Positions 24,595-32,344 of a stretch of 64,000 nucleotides of DNA are shown piece by piece. The DNA lies in contig NZ_JAGIAV010000005.1 in the NCBI RefSeq assembly GCF_017744675.1, positions 301,992 through 365,991 on the forward strand. Reading direction: 5' to 3'. The stretch is from Flavobacterium sp. Lineage in GTDB: Bacteria; Bacteroidota; Bacteroidia; Flavobacteriales; Flavobacteriaceae. A model generated the notes under the pieces. The model did not search any database, was not told the DNA's origin, and was given only the letters and a program-made list of their open reading frames with translations. Each line of letters opens with the position of its first letter. Position 1 is the stretch's first letter. Both the position numbers and the translations under genes were made by a program.

Positions 24595-26489
24595 TATGAT
24601 TTTAAAGTGTATTTATTATTCGCTTGTATAATGATATGATTATTTTCGAGCAATTCCTGAAGAACCGATAAAATGTCTTTGGTGTCCATTTTGATTTGGT
24701 TTTCAATTTCTCTCGAAGTCAAAGAAGCGGTTCTGAGTAATGATAAAATCTTATCTGCAATCGAATCGGCTTCGGTTATTTTTCCTTTTAATGTAATGCA
24801 GTACGAACAGATGCCGCAGTTTTCTTTTGTTTCTTCGCCAAAATAATCTAAGACCAATCTGTTTTTGCAGGTCTTGTTGTCTTTTATATAATGTAAAACA
24901 GATAAAAGCTGATCTTTTTTAACTTCATTCTGTTTTTCTAAATATTTGGAAATTCTATTTATAGTGTGGTCATCTTCGCGAACTTCATTAAACAAAATAG
25001 TAGCATCGTTGTTTTTAGACTTGTATTCGATGATTTCTTTTTCTTTCAGTTTTTCCAAAAGTGCCACAATCTGTTCTTCAGAGCGATTGGATTTTTTTGC
25101 CAGTAAAGCTAAATTAAGATTAGACTTTACGTCGTAAATGCCAGGATAAGTTCTTAAAATGGCCAACAAAATTTCTTCGTCATTTGGATTCAGGCTCATG
25201 TAGCGAATCACTTCTTTAGATTCTATCAAAAATTGAACACTGATTTTTTCTGAGAATTCCTGAGACATTGTGATAATTCCCTGCTGATTCAAAAACTGTA
25301 AAGCATTGTATGTTTTAAGAGTAGGGAATTCGTATTTGTTGCAGAAATGATTCAGTTTAAATGAAAAAGATTCGTCAAGACCTTCGCCGTAAGCAATCTG
25401 AAAGTAATTGCAAAGTTTATTGTACATCGTTTTTAGAAACTTCTTGTCTGGCAAAATGTTTAAAAACTGCTGTTCTGTCTGAATTGAATCTGAATTATTA
25501 TATAAAAGAACCGAAAAAGCTTTTGCGCCATTTCGTCCTGCACGTCCAGATTCCTGATAATAATTTTCTAAATTTTCTGGAAGCTGTGTGTGAATAACGG
25601 TTTTTACATTGTCTTTGTCAATTCCCATTCCGAAAGCATTTGTAGCCACAATTACTTGTGCCTGCTCGGACATCCACAACTGCATGTTTTTATCTTTTTC
25701 TTTAGACGAAAGTCCGCCGTGATAATATGTTGCCGTAAAGCCCAGCGACTGCAATTGCGAAGCCATATTCAAACACGCTTTGCGATTTCGTACATATATA
25801 ATAGAAGGTTGCGGATTTTTTTTAAGAATCTGTTCGGTGCGGTATAATTTGTCTTCGACTTCAAAAACCATATAAGCGATATTTTTTCGCTCAAACGACT
25901 GCTGAAAATGTCTCGGATTTTTTAATTCTAATTGTGTTCTTATGTCTTCAATAACTCTCGGAGTTGCTGTTGCCGTTAGAGCTAAAAATGGAATTTTCGG
26001 AAAGAATTTTTTCAGTTCTGAGATTTTAAGATAAGCCGGTCTAAAATCGTGACCCCATTGCGAAACACAATGCGCTTCGTCGATAGCAATTAAATTAATA
26101 GGTAAATTTTTAATGCGCTCTAAAATCCAGTCTGATTGCAATCTTTCTGGTGAAAGGTATAAGAATTTGTAGTTTCCGTATTGGCAATTATCCAAAAGAT
26201 CGATCATTTCTTCAGCGTGAATTCCGCCAGTAAGAGCAATCGCTTTGATGTCTCTTTTCTGCAAATTCATCACTTGATCTTTCATTAAGGCAATCAGTGG
26301 AGAAATTACTAGACAGATTCCTTCTTTCATCATCGCAGGAACCTGAAAACAAATTGATTTTCCGCCGCCCGTCGGAAGTACAGCAAAAGTATCCTGTCCT
26401 TCAAGAACAGAATCGATAATTTCTTTTTGCAACGGTCTAAAACTGTCGTGTTTCCAGTATTTTAGAAGAATATCCTGCGCTTCGAGCAT
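24594..26489 (-). CDS. recQ: RecQ-type ATP-dependent DNA helicase
   Basis: The 631-aa superfamily 2 helicase (3'-5') has Walker A TGGGKS (40-45), DEAH (137-140) with the aromatic-rich loop CVSQWGHDFRPAY, motif IV-VI segments 'SIIYVRNRKACLNMASQL' and QESGRAGRNG, a RecQ zinc-binding part with Cys residues in TCKNRLVLDYF and CGICSYC, and a winged-helix end. A clear HRDC domain is not visible; the tail instead ends in a short helix-turn-helix-like part (ASLTSREIENQIKMDTKDILSVL). Coupled to fmt downstream. It unwinds recombination and repair intermediates. Confidence 0.94.
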   Translation of the reverse strand: MLEAQDILLKYWKHDSFRPLQKEIIDSVLEGQDTFAVLPTGGGKSICFQVPAMMKEGICLVISPLIALMKDQVMNLQKRDIKAIALTGGIHAEEMIDLLDNCQYGNYKFLYLSPERLQSDWILERIKNLPINLIAIDEAHCVSQWGHDFRPAYLKISELKKFFPKIPFLALTATATPRVIEDIRTQLELKNPRHFQQSFERKNIAYMVFEVEDKLYRTEQILKKNPQPSIIYVRNRKACLNMASQLQSLGFTATYYHGGLSSKEKDKNMQLWMSEQAQVIVATNAFGMGIDKDNVKTVIHTQLPENLENYYQESGRAGRNGAKAFSVLLYNNSDSIQTEQQFLNILPDKKFLKTMYNKLCNYFQIAYGEGLDESFSFKLNHFCNKYEFPTLKTYNALQFLNQQGIITMSQEFSEKISVQFLIESKEVIRYMSLNPNDEEILLAILRTYPGIYDVKSNLNLALLAKKSNRSEEQIVALLEKLKEKEIIEYKSKNNDATILFNEVREDDHTINRISKYLEKQNEVKKDQLLSVLHYIKDNKTCKNRLVLDYFGEETKENCGICSYCITLKGKITEADSIADKILSLLRTASLTSREIENQIKMDTKDILSVLQELLENNHIIIQANNKYTLKS

Positions 26490-26555
26490 TGCGTTTGTTT
26501 TAAAGTTAAAAATTTAGAAAAACAGTTTCTAGTTTTGCAACTTTAAACCATGCCG

Positions 26556-27089
26556 CTAAATTTTGTCTAAGATATAAAGAATTCTGTTTTCAACTGTATC
26601 TTTTGGAACCTCAATCAGTTCGTAACCGTATTTTTTATACGTTTCCACAAGATGATCTTGAATTTTTACTGCCTGATCAAAATTTTCATAACGCTCAGAA
26701 TCACTTTGGTAAATTTCTTCCCAAGGCGGTAAAATAAAAGTTTTAGAATATTTGAAATCTTCGCAGGCTTTTGTAAAATGCTCTGGATATTCGTCGCCAA
26801 TATAATCCATATAAGCTACAACATCAGGAATTCCTCTGTCGATAAAAACGACATTATCAGGTTCTTCAAGAGCGTTTTTGTATTGTTCAATACGTCCTTC
26901 CAACAACATTTCGCTAAACAAAAGCGGCTGTTCTAGAAACAGCTGTTCGATGCCTCGTTCTTGTGCTTTCATGGTAACCTGTCTCGAGATTTCAGGATAG
27001 CAGCAAAAGCCACGAGCTACCAATTCGTTAATAAGTGTTGATTTTCCAGTACCAGGTCCGCCAAGCAAGACAATAATTTCTTTTTGCAC
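26556..27089 (-). CDS. AAA_28-type P-loop ATPase/kinase
   Basis: The 177-aa protein begins at a GTG (27089): VQKEIIVLLGGPGTGKST holds Walker A directly at the N-terminus. A longer reading from a TTG at 27110 is rejected because that codon is part of a -7 element (TAAATTTG). Further marks are a Walker B-like strand NVVFIDRGIPDVVAY and ILPPWEEIYQSDSERYENF, typical of the AAA_28/NadR-kinase-like group that may phosphorylate a small molecule. Substrate unknown. Confidence 0.82.
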   Translation of the reverse strand: MQKEIIVLLGGPGTGKSTLINELVARGFCCYPEISRQVTMKAQERGIEQLFLEQPLLFSEMLLEGRIEQYKNALEEPDNVVFIDRGIPDVVAYMDYIGDEYPEHFTKACEDFKYSKTFILPPWEEIYQSDSERYENFDQAVKIQDHLVETYKKYGYELIEVPKDTVENRILYILDKI

Positions 27090-27498
27090 TATTCTAAAAA
27101 TAAAGCGCAAATTTACCTAAACTTATTTATAATTAAAAAGAATATTTATCAGAAACGAAAGATTTGATATTTTGATAAATAAAAGTTGCTGATTGGGAAG
27201 AGGAAATGGTTTTATTTTAGGCAAAAGTGAAAAGTCCCATAGGGACGGCATATTTATAGAAAAATAGACGCAATAAATGTAAAAGCTCCATCGGAGCGAC
27301 ATAATTCAAATAGTTTATTGTCGCTCCGCTAGAGCTTTTGATTGGTGTGAAATTGAATTTTGCTATAGATATTTTGCTCCGCTGGAGCATTTTCTAAAAT
27401 GGAAAAAATATTCTAAAATAAATTTATTTGAATTGCCGTTGGTTTTAACCAACGGGATTTTTGGAGATTTAGAATTTCGGCTTTAGCCTAAAAAAATA
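27090..27498. other. 409-bp gene-free stretch rich in short palindromes
   Basis: It contains the promoter of the ATPase gene at its left end and then five short palindromes (27234-27455), described separately. No ORF is convincing. Confidence 0.6.
27234..27455. repeat. Cluster of REP-like palindromes
   Basis: GTCCCATAGGGAC (27234-27246), GCTCCATCGGAGC (27285-27297), GCTCCGCTAGAGC (27323-27335), GCTCCGCTGGAGC (27376-27388) and CCGTTGGTTTTAACCAACGG (27436-27455) lie in one gap. The second and third, with their GACA and AAAA flanks, form an inverted pair (27282-27305 and 27316-27339). They look like members of palindromic intergenic repeat families. No REP-associated transposase is in the window. 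Confidence 0.7.
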
Positions 27499-28416
27499 TT
27501 ACTCACAAAACAAATACTTCCCAGAATCCTTTCCTTTTTTATTGGAAGGAATAATCAAATGCGATTGGAATTTTTTGCCATCCAAGACATCATTCATAAA
27601 ATCTAAAACATATTGCTGTCCTTGGTGGAAAAGATAGCCTGAGAATTCATGGCCGCCACCGCAAAAAGTAATTAATTCAGCATCTTTGTGCAGATCAATC
27701 ATTTGGTTGTAAACGGCATAAGAACCAAAAAGAATCAGCCAGCCAGAAGCATTTGTTGGGCAAGAGCGGTGCGGACTTGCAGCGTACGGAACGGTATCAT
27801 CATTATTTCCGTGCGCCATTAACATCGGAATTGCTTTTTCTTTTGTAATTAAATTAATGTCCTGAAGAGCTCCCGAACCCGCAATTAGGCCTTTGTATTT
27901 AAAGTTTTCTGGAAGATTGTTTTTGTATAAATTCATCAATTTATAATCCCAAAAAGTGGCATGATAGCTAATTTCTGCACCAGCGCTAATTCCAGAAATA
28001 AAGAATTTTGAAGTGTCAAGATTGTATTTTTCGGCATTTTCAACCATGAAGGCAGTTGCTTGCCACATGTCGCTAACGCCAATTTGAATCGCTTTTATTT
28101 TTTCGGTTAAAGTCCCCTTACAGCCAAAATCTTTTCCTTTCATATATAAACTGTACGAAATGCTCGCAACGGCGTAACCATTTTTTGCCATGAACAAACC
28201 GAAGTCTTTTTCGCTTGTACGCTCTCCGCCAGAAAAACCCCCGCCAAAAGCAAATAGAATCAATGGGGTTTTTTCGTTAGCTTTTTTCTTTGGCAGATAT
28301 AAATCTAAATCGAGTTTTAAAGTGTCGTTTTGGAAATAGGTTAGAGTTTTAACTTCTTGTGCATTGCTATTGTAAAAAGTGAAAAATGTAAAAAGTAAGA
28401 AGATGATTTTTTTCAT
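27499..28416 (-). CDS. Secreted alpha/beta hydrolase (carboxylesterase-like)
   Basis: The 305-aa protein has a signal peptide (1-19, ending SNA), the opening LDLDLYLPKKKANEKTPLILFAFGGGFSGGERTS with the Gly-rich oxyanion loop, the nucleophile elbow GISAG, a charge-relay Asp near GNNDDTVPY and a His in GGGHEFSG. It resembles Bacteroidota esterases of the BD-FAE/acetylxylan-esterase neighbourhood, but a substrate cannot be given. It is a single gene, divergent from DUF493 across a perfect 28-bp inverted repeat. Confidence 0.85.
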   Translation of the reverse strand: MKKIIFLLFTFFTFYNSNAQEVKTLTYFQNDTLKLDLDLYLPKKKANEKTPLILFAFGGGFSGGERTSEKDFGLFMAKNGYAVASISYSLYMKGKDFGCKGTLTEKIKAIQIGVSDMWQATAFMVENAEKYNLDTSKFFISGISAGAEISYHATFWDYKLMNLYKNNLPENFKYKGLIAGSGALQDINLITKEKAIPMLMAHGNNDDTVPYAASPHRSCPTNASGWLILFGSYAVYNQMIDLHKDAELITFCGGGHEFSGYLFHQGQQYVLDFMNDVLDGKKFQSHLIIPSNKKGKDSGKYLFCE

Positions 28417-28460
28417 TGTGAATGTGTTTTAATCTCGCAAAGTCGCGAAGTCGCAGAGTT

Positions 28461-28576
28461 TTTCAGCCACGAATTCACGAATTTTTATTTTTTTGATTTG
28501 CCAAGTTAGCTAAAATTCGTGAAATTGAAATTTCAGAAAAAAGAATAGATAAAAATTCGTGAATTCGTGGCTGAAA
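28461..28576. repeat. Long inverted repeat, CCACGAATTCACGAATT family, copy 1
   Basis: Arms at 28461-28488 and 28549-28576 are perfect 28-bp complements of each other with a 60-base spacer. The core GCCACGAATTCACGAATT recurs at 31112 and 56833. It lies between two divergent genes. Confidence 0.85.
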
Positions 28577-28640
28577 AAATACTAGTTTTTTAGAGTCAAA
28601 AAATCTAAATTCTAAAATCTGAAATCTGAAATCAAAAACG

Positions 28641-28648
28641 TATATTTG
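28641..28648 (+). promoter_or_regulatory. -7 element (TATATTTG) of the DUF493 gene
   Basis: TATATTTG fits the consensus and leaves a leader of about 13 bases before the ATG at 28668. No TTG is in the ideal -33 place. Confidence 0.5.
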
Positions 28649-28667
28649 CGTTTATTTTTAATTACGA

Positions 28668-28964
28668 ATGGAGAACGATAAAGAAAAAGATACAGCCGAA
28701 TTTTACGAAAGATTGAAATTGGAGCTTGATAACGCAAATACTTGGCCTGCAGAATACTTGTACAAATTTATTGTGCCTTCTCTAGCAGATAATGTAGAGC
28801 GTGTTGAAAAAGCTTTCGACAGAATGGGAGCGGTGATTAAAACAACAAAATCGAAAACAGGTAAATTTACCAGTGTTTCGGTTGATGTTACTATGCACAG
28901 CTCAGATGATGTGATCAGCAAATACAAAGAAGTTTCTACAATAGAAGGTATAGTTTCATTATAA
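28668..28964 (+). CDS. DUF493 family protein
   Basis: The 98-aa protein fits DUF493 (YbeD-like): an acidic start, 'EYLYKFIVPSLADNVERVEK' with the strand-helix of an ACT/ferredoxin-like fold, then IKTTKSKTGKFTSVSVDVTMHSSDDVISKYKEVSTIEG. The alternating K-T-x-S-K-x-G-K-F is the family core. Function unknown; in E. coli YbeD is linked to lipoate metabolism by context only. Four bases separate it from the next gene, so it is in one transcript with DUF4290 and murA. Confidence 0.88.
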   Translation: MENDKEKDTAEFYERLKLELDNANTWPAEYLYKFIVPSLADNVERVEKAFDRMGAVIKTTKSKTGKFTSVSVDVTMHSSDDVISKYKEVSTIEGIVSL

Positions 28965-28968
28965 ACTT

Positions 28969-29691
28969 ATGATCGAAAAATATAAAAGAGAAGCCGCTAG
29001 CGATGTTGTCTACAATTTAGAATACAATTCTGAAAGACAGCGTTTAATTATTCCAGAATACGGTCGTCATTTACAAAAATTGATTGATCAGGCCACTGCA
29101 ATCGAAGATGATGAAACGCGCAACAAAGCTGCAAAATATATCATTCAGGTTATGGGAAGTCTGAATCCGCATTTGCGTGATGTGCCAGATTTTCAGCATA
29201 AGCTTTGGGATCAGCTTTTTATCATGTCTGATTTTAAACTGAATGTAGAATCGCCATATCCAATTCCGTCTCGCGATGTATTGCAGTTAAAACCAGAAAC
29301 TTTGCAATATCCGCAGAACTTCCCAAAATACAGATTTTATGGCAATAACATCAAATACATGATTGAAGTTGCTAATAAATGGGAGGAAGGCGAAATGAAA
29401 AATGCGCTGATAATGGTAATTGCCAATCACATGAAAAAATCGTTTTTAAGCTGGAACAAAGACACAGTAAAAGATGATGTGATTTTTGAGCATTTATATG
29501 AATTATCAGGAGGCAAAATCAATTTACTGCACAGTACTGAAGAATTATTGAACACGACAGATTTAATGCGTACCAACAAACGCATGTCTAACAAAACAGC
29601 TTCTGGTGCACAGCCGAAAGTGCAGAATAACAAAAACAATAATAAAGGCGGTCAAAAAAAGAATTTTCAAAAAAACAATAATCAGAAATAA
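28969..29691 (+). CDS. DUF4290 domain-containing protein
   Basis: The 240-aa soluble protein carries the DUF4290 region at about residues 5-190: YNSERQRLIIPEYGRHLQKLIDQA, MGSLNPHLRDVPDFQHKLWDQLF and PKYRFYGNNIKYMI. The last 30 residues are Asn- and Lys-rich low complexity, probably disordered and perhaps nucleic-acid-binding. The gene order DUF493-DUF4290-murA is, as I recall, common in Flavobacteriia. No function is established. Confidence 0.88.
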   Translation: MIEKYKREAASDVVYNLEYNSERQRLIIPEYGRHLQKLIDQATAIEDDETRNKAAKYIIQVMGSLNPHLRDVPDFQHKLWDQLFIMSDFKLNVESPYPIPSRDVLQLKPETLQYPQNFPKYRFYGNNIKYMIEVANKWEEGEMKNALIMVIANHMKKSFLSWNKDTVKDDVIFEHLYELSGGKINLLHSTEELLNTTDLMRTNKRMSNKTASGAQPKVQNNKNNNKGGQKKNFQKNNNQK

Positions 29692-29696
29692 AAAAA

Positions 29697-29778
29697 GGTG
29701 CTAAGATGCTAAGGGACTAAGATGCTGAGTTTTTTACTTAGAATCTTAGGATCTCAGAATCTCAGAACCTCAGAACCT
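29697..29778. repeat. Long imperfect inverted repeat built of CTAAGATG-like words
   Basis: The left arm (29697-29729) repeats words of the type GCTAAGATGCTAAG; the right arm (29737-29778) reads CTTAGAATCTTAGG and CTCAGAATCTCAG. The same words recur around 48651-48813. It lies between DUF4290 and murA. Confidence 0.75.
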
Positions 29779-29789
29779 AAAAAAAATCT

Positions 29790-31103
29790 ATGGGAATTTT
29801 TAAAATCGAAGGAGGAACTCCTTTAAAAGGAGAAATCACTCCACAAGGAGCAAAGAATGAGGCATTACAAATTTTATGTGCCGTGCTTCTAACAGGAGAG
29901 AAAGTGAAAATTAATAACATTCCTGATATTATAGACATCAATAAATTAATCACTTTGTTGGGGAATTTAGGGGTGAAAATTCAACGTAACGAACCAGGTT
30001 CGATTACTTTTCAAGCTGATGAAGTTAATGTTGGATATTTAGAAACTGAAGCTTTCAAAAAAGAAGGTGGAGCGCTTCGTGGTTCGATTATGATTGTTGG
30101 TCCGCTTTTGGCTCGTTTTGGAAAAGGATATATCCCAAAACCAGGAGGAGATAAAATCGGTCGCCGTAGATTAGATACACACTTTGAAGGTTTTATTAAC
30201 CTTGGAGCAAAATTCAGATACAACAGAGAAGATCACTTTTACGGAGTAGAATCTCCAGCAGAAGGATTAACAGGAACAGATATGCTTCTTGACGAAGCTT
30301 CTGTAACAGGAACTGCAAACATTGTAATGGCTGCGGTTTTAGCAAAAGGAACAACTACAGTTTACAATGCCGCTTGCGAGCCTTATTTGCAACAGTTGTG
30401 TAAAATGTTGAACTCTATGGGGGCAAAAATCACTGGAGTTGGTTCGAACTTATTGACTATCGAAGGTGTTGAAAGCCTTGGTGGATGCGAGCATAGAATT
30501 TTACCAGATATGATTGAAATTGGTTCTTGGATTGGTCTTGCGGCTATGACAAAAAGCGAAATTACGATCAAAAATGTAAGCTGGGAGAATTTAGGTTTGA
30601 TTCCGAATACTTTTAGAAAATTAGGTATTACGATTGAAAAACGTAACGATGATATTTATATTCCAGCTCATACAAATGGATATGAAGTGAAAACAGATAT
30701 CGACGGTTCTATCTTAACTATTGCCGATGCGCCATGGCCAGGATTTACACCTGACTTATTAAGTATCGTTTTGGTTGTAGCAACTCAAGCAAAAGGAGAT
30801 GTTTTAATTCACCAAAAAATGTTTGAAAGCCGTTTGTTCTTTGTGGATAAACTGATCGATATGGGGGCAAAAATTATGTTATGCGATCCGCACAGAGCTG
30901 TGGTTATGGGGCATAATTTCGAATCTCAATTGAAAGCAACTACAATGTCTTCTCCTGATATTCGTGCGGGAATCTCATTATTGATTGCTGCGCTTTCTGC
31001 AAAAGGAACTAGTACAATTCAAAATATTGAGCAGATCGATCGTGGATATGAGCGTATCGATGAGCGTTTAAGAGCAATTGGTGCTAAAATCGTAAGAGCA
31101 TAA
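29790..31103 (+). CDS. murA: UDP-N-acetylglucosamine 1-carboxyvinyltransferase
   Basis: The 437-aa enzyme transfers enolpyruvate from PEP to UDP-GlcNAc, the first committed step of peptidoglycan synthesis. It has the two inside-out alpha/beta domains of the EPSP-synthase fold, with PQGAKNEALQILCA (Lys-Asn of the active site) and 'LLARFGKGYIPKPGGDKIG' followed by RRRLDTH. In this loop Asp121 stands where E. coli MurA has the catalytic Cys115, the residue alkylated by fosfomycin. Enzymes with Asp here are active and insensitive to fosfomycin. Confidence 0.96.
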   Translation: MGIFKIEGGTPLKGEITPQGAKNEALQILCAVLLTGEKVKINNIPDIIDINKLITLLGNLGVKIQRNEPGSITFQADEVNVGYLETEAFKKEGGALRGSIMIVGPLLARFGKGYIPKPGGDKIGRRRLDTHFEGFINLGAKFRYNREDHFYGVESPAEGLTGTDMLLDEASVTGTANIVMAAVLAKGTTTVYNAACEPYLQQLCKMLNSMGAKITGVGSNLLTIEGVESLGGCEHRILPDMIEIGSWIGLAAMTKSEITIKNVSWENLGLIPNTFRKLGITIEKRNDDIYIPAHTNGYEVKTDIDGSILTIADAPWPGFTPDLLSIVLVVATQAKGDVLIHQKMFESRLFFVDKLIDMGAKIMLCDPHRAVVMGHNFESQLKATTMSSPDIRAGISLLIAALSAKGTSTIQNIEQIDRGYERIDERLRAIGAKIVRA

Positions 31104-31111
31104 AGTTATTA

Positions 31112-31227
31112 GCCACGAATTCACGAATTAAACGAAAATTAATATCGTGTTTTATTACTCGAATTTTATTTAAAATTCGAGTAATTCAATTTTAAAATTG
31201 AATTTGTTTAATTCGTGAATTCGTGGC
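31112..31227. repeat. Long inverted repeat, CCACGAATTCACGAATT family, copy 2
   Basis: Arms 31112-31133 and 31206-31227 are perfect 22-bp complements. Between them a second perfect 15-bp stem (ATTACTCGAATTTTA and complement, 31154-31185) makes a nested hairpin. It follows murA by nine bases and may serve as a terminator. Confidence 0.85.
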
Positions 31228-31245
31228 GAAAAAAAATAGTCATAC

Positions 31246-32121
31246 ATGACAAACGAACAAAAAGCTATAAAAGCTACATACTTTAGTATAGCCGGAAATA
31301 CCTGCTTGGCCCTGATAAAAGGTTTAGCAGGTTTTTTTGGCAATTCATACGCCTTGATTGCAGATGCAATCGAATCAACGACAGATATATTTGCGTCGTT
31401 TTTGGTGCTGTTCGGAATTAAATATTCGAATAAGCCCGCAGATGAAAATCATCCTTACGGTCACGGTCGTGCAGAGCCACTTATCACGTTTTTGGTTGTT
31501 GGGTTTTTAATTACTTCTGCAACAATTATTGGGTACGAAAGCGTTGCTAATATTGGAACTCCGCATGATTTGCCTAAATCTTGGACGCTTTATGTGTTAG
31601 GAGCAATTATTATCTGGAAAGAATATTCTTTTCGCTTAGTAATGAAAAGAAGCAAACAAACTAATAGCACATCTCTTGCAGCCGATGCTTGGCACCATCG
31701 TAGTGATGCGATAACCTCTATTGCAGCTTTTATCGGAATTTCGATTGCACTGATTATGGGAAAAGGTTACGAATCTGCAGATGATTGGGCGGCTCTTTTT
31801 GCGGCGTTTTTTATTCTATACAACAGCTATAAAATTTTCAGACCTGCTCTTGGCGAAATTATGGATGAAAATCTTCATGAAGATTTGGTAGAAGAAATTC
31901 GTGTTATAGCACTAACGGTTCCAGGGATTTTGGGTACTGAAAAATGTTTTATTCGTAAAGCAGGAATGAAATATCATGTTGATCTGCACGCTATTGTTTC
32001 GGCAAAAATCTCTGTTAAAGAAGGACATGATTTGGCACATAAACTAAAAGATACGCTAAGAGAAAAAAATCCTGAATTAGGACATGTTTTGATACATGTT
32101 GAACCAGATGATTATAGTTAG
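31246..32121 (+). CDS. Cation diffusion facilitator (CDF) transporter
   Basis: The 291-aa inner-membrane protein has about six helices. The metal site is shown by ALIADAIESTTDIFASF in helix 2 (here D-x-x-E-S-x-x-D) and by DAWHHRSDAITS in helix 5 (HxxxD). The HPYGHGRAE loop follows helix 2. The cytoplasmic C-terminal domain (about 205-291) has the small ferredoxin-like fold that binds regulatory metal. It would export Zn, Mn, Fe or Co by proton antiport; the metal cannot be fixed. Confidence 0.92.
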   Translation: MTNEQKAIKATYFSIAGNTCLALIKGLAGFFGNSYALIADAIESTTDIFASFLVLFGIKYSNKPADENHPYGHGRAEPLITFLVVGFLITSATIIGYESVANIGTPHDLPKSWTLYVLGAIIIWKEYSFRLVMKRSKQTNSTSLAADAWHHRSDAITSIAAFIGISIALIMGKGYESADDWAALFAAFFILYNSYKIFRPALGEIMDENLHEDLVEEIRVIALTVPGILGTEKCFIRKAGMKYHVDLHAIVSAKISVKEGHDLAHKLKDTLREKNPELGHVLIHVEPDDYS

Positions 32122-32130
32122 TTTTAAGTA

Positions 32131-32342
32131 GCAAAGTAACAAAGTAACAAAGCGACAAAGGTTTCTTTTTATAATTGGTATTTTTTTGTCAGGCTGAGCG
32201 AAGTCGAAGCCTCACAAAGAAAGTCAAAATAAAAAATCCGCTTAAATCTGTAAAATCTACGTGAAACCAGACCTTGGATTTAAGCGGATTTTCTTTTAGA
32301 TAACTTTGTCGCTTTGTTACTTTGTTACTTTGTTACTTTGTC
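32131..32342. repeat. Long inverted repeat with AAAGTAACAAAG arms and a nested hairpin
   Basis: Left arm 32131-32160 and right arm 32304-32342 match over 29 of 30 bases; both are tandem copies of a 9-base word (CAAAGTAAC). Inside lies a second perfect 16-bp stem (AAAATCCGCTTAAATC, 32233-32248 with 32277-32292). The right arm ends just before the stop codon of the DUF5686 gene (32345). It separates convergent genes. Confidence 0.85.
32191..32212 (+). repeat. Dispersed word AGGCTGAGCGAAGTCGAAGC
   Basis: A nearly identical copy is at 34929-34949 (AGGTTGAGCGAAGTCGAAGC), with a partial inverted copy at 34968-34983. It is an intergenic repeat word of unknown role. Confidence 0.6.
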
Positions 32343-32344
32343 CC

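Noticed and set aside
29697..29778. Repeated CTAAGATG words as a CRISPR array
   Set aside because: Units are short and degenerate and the second half is the complement of the first; no regular repeat-spacer pattern.
32304..32342. Tandem TTTGTTAC words resembling a small CRISPR or VNTR array
   Set aside because: Units are nine bases with no spacers and the block is one arm of an inverted repeat; no cas genes are near.
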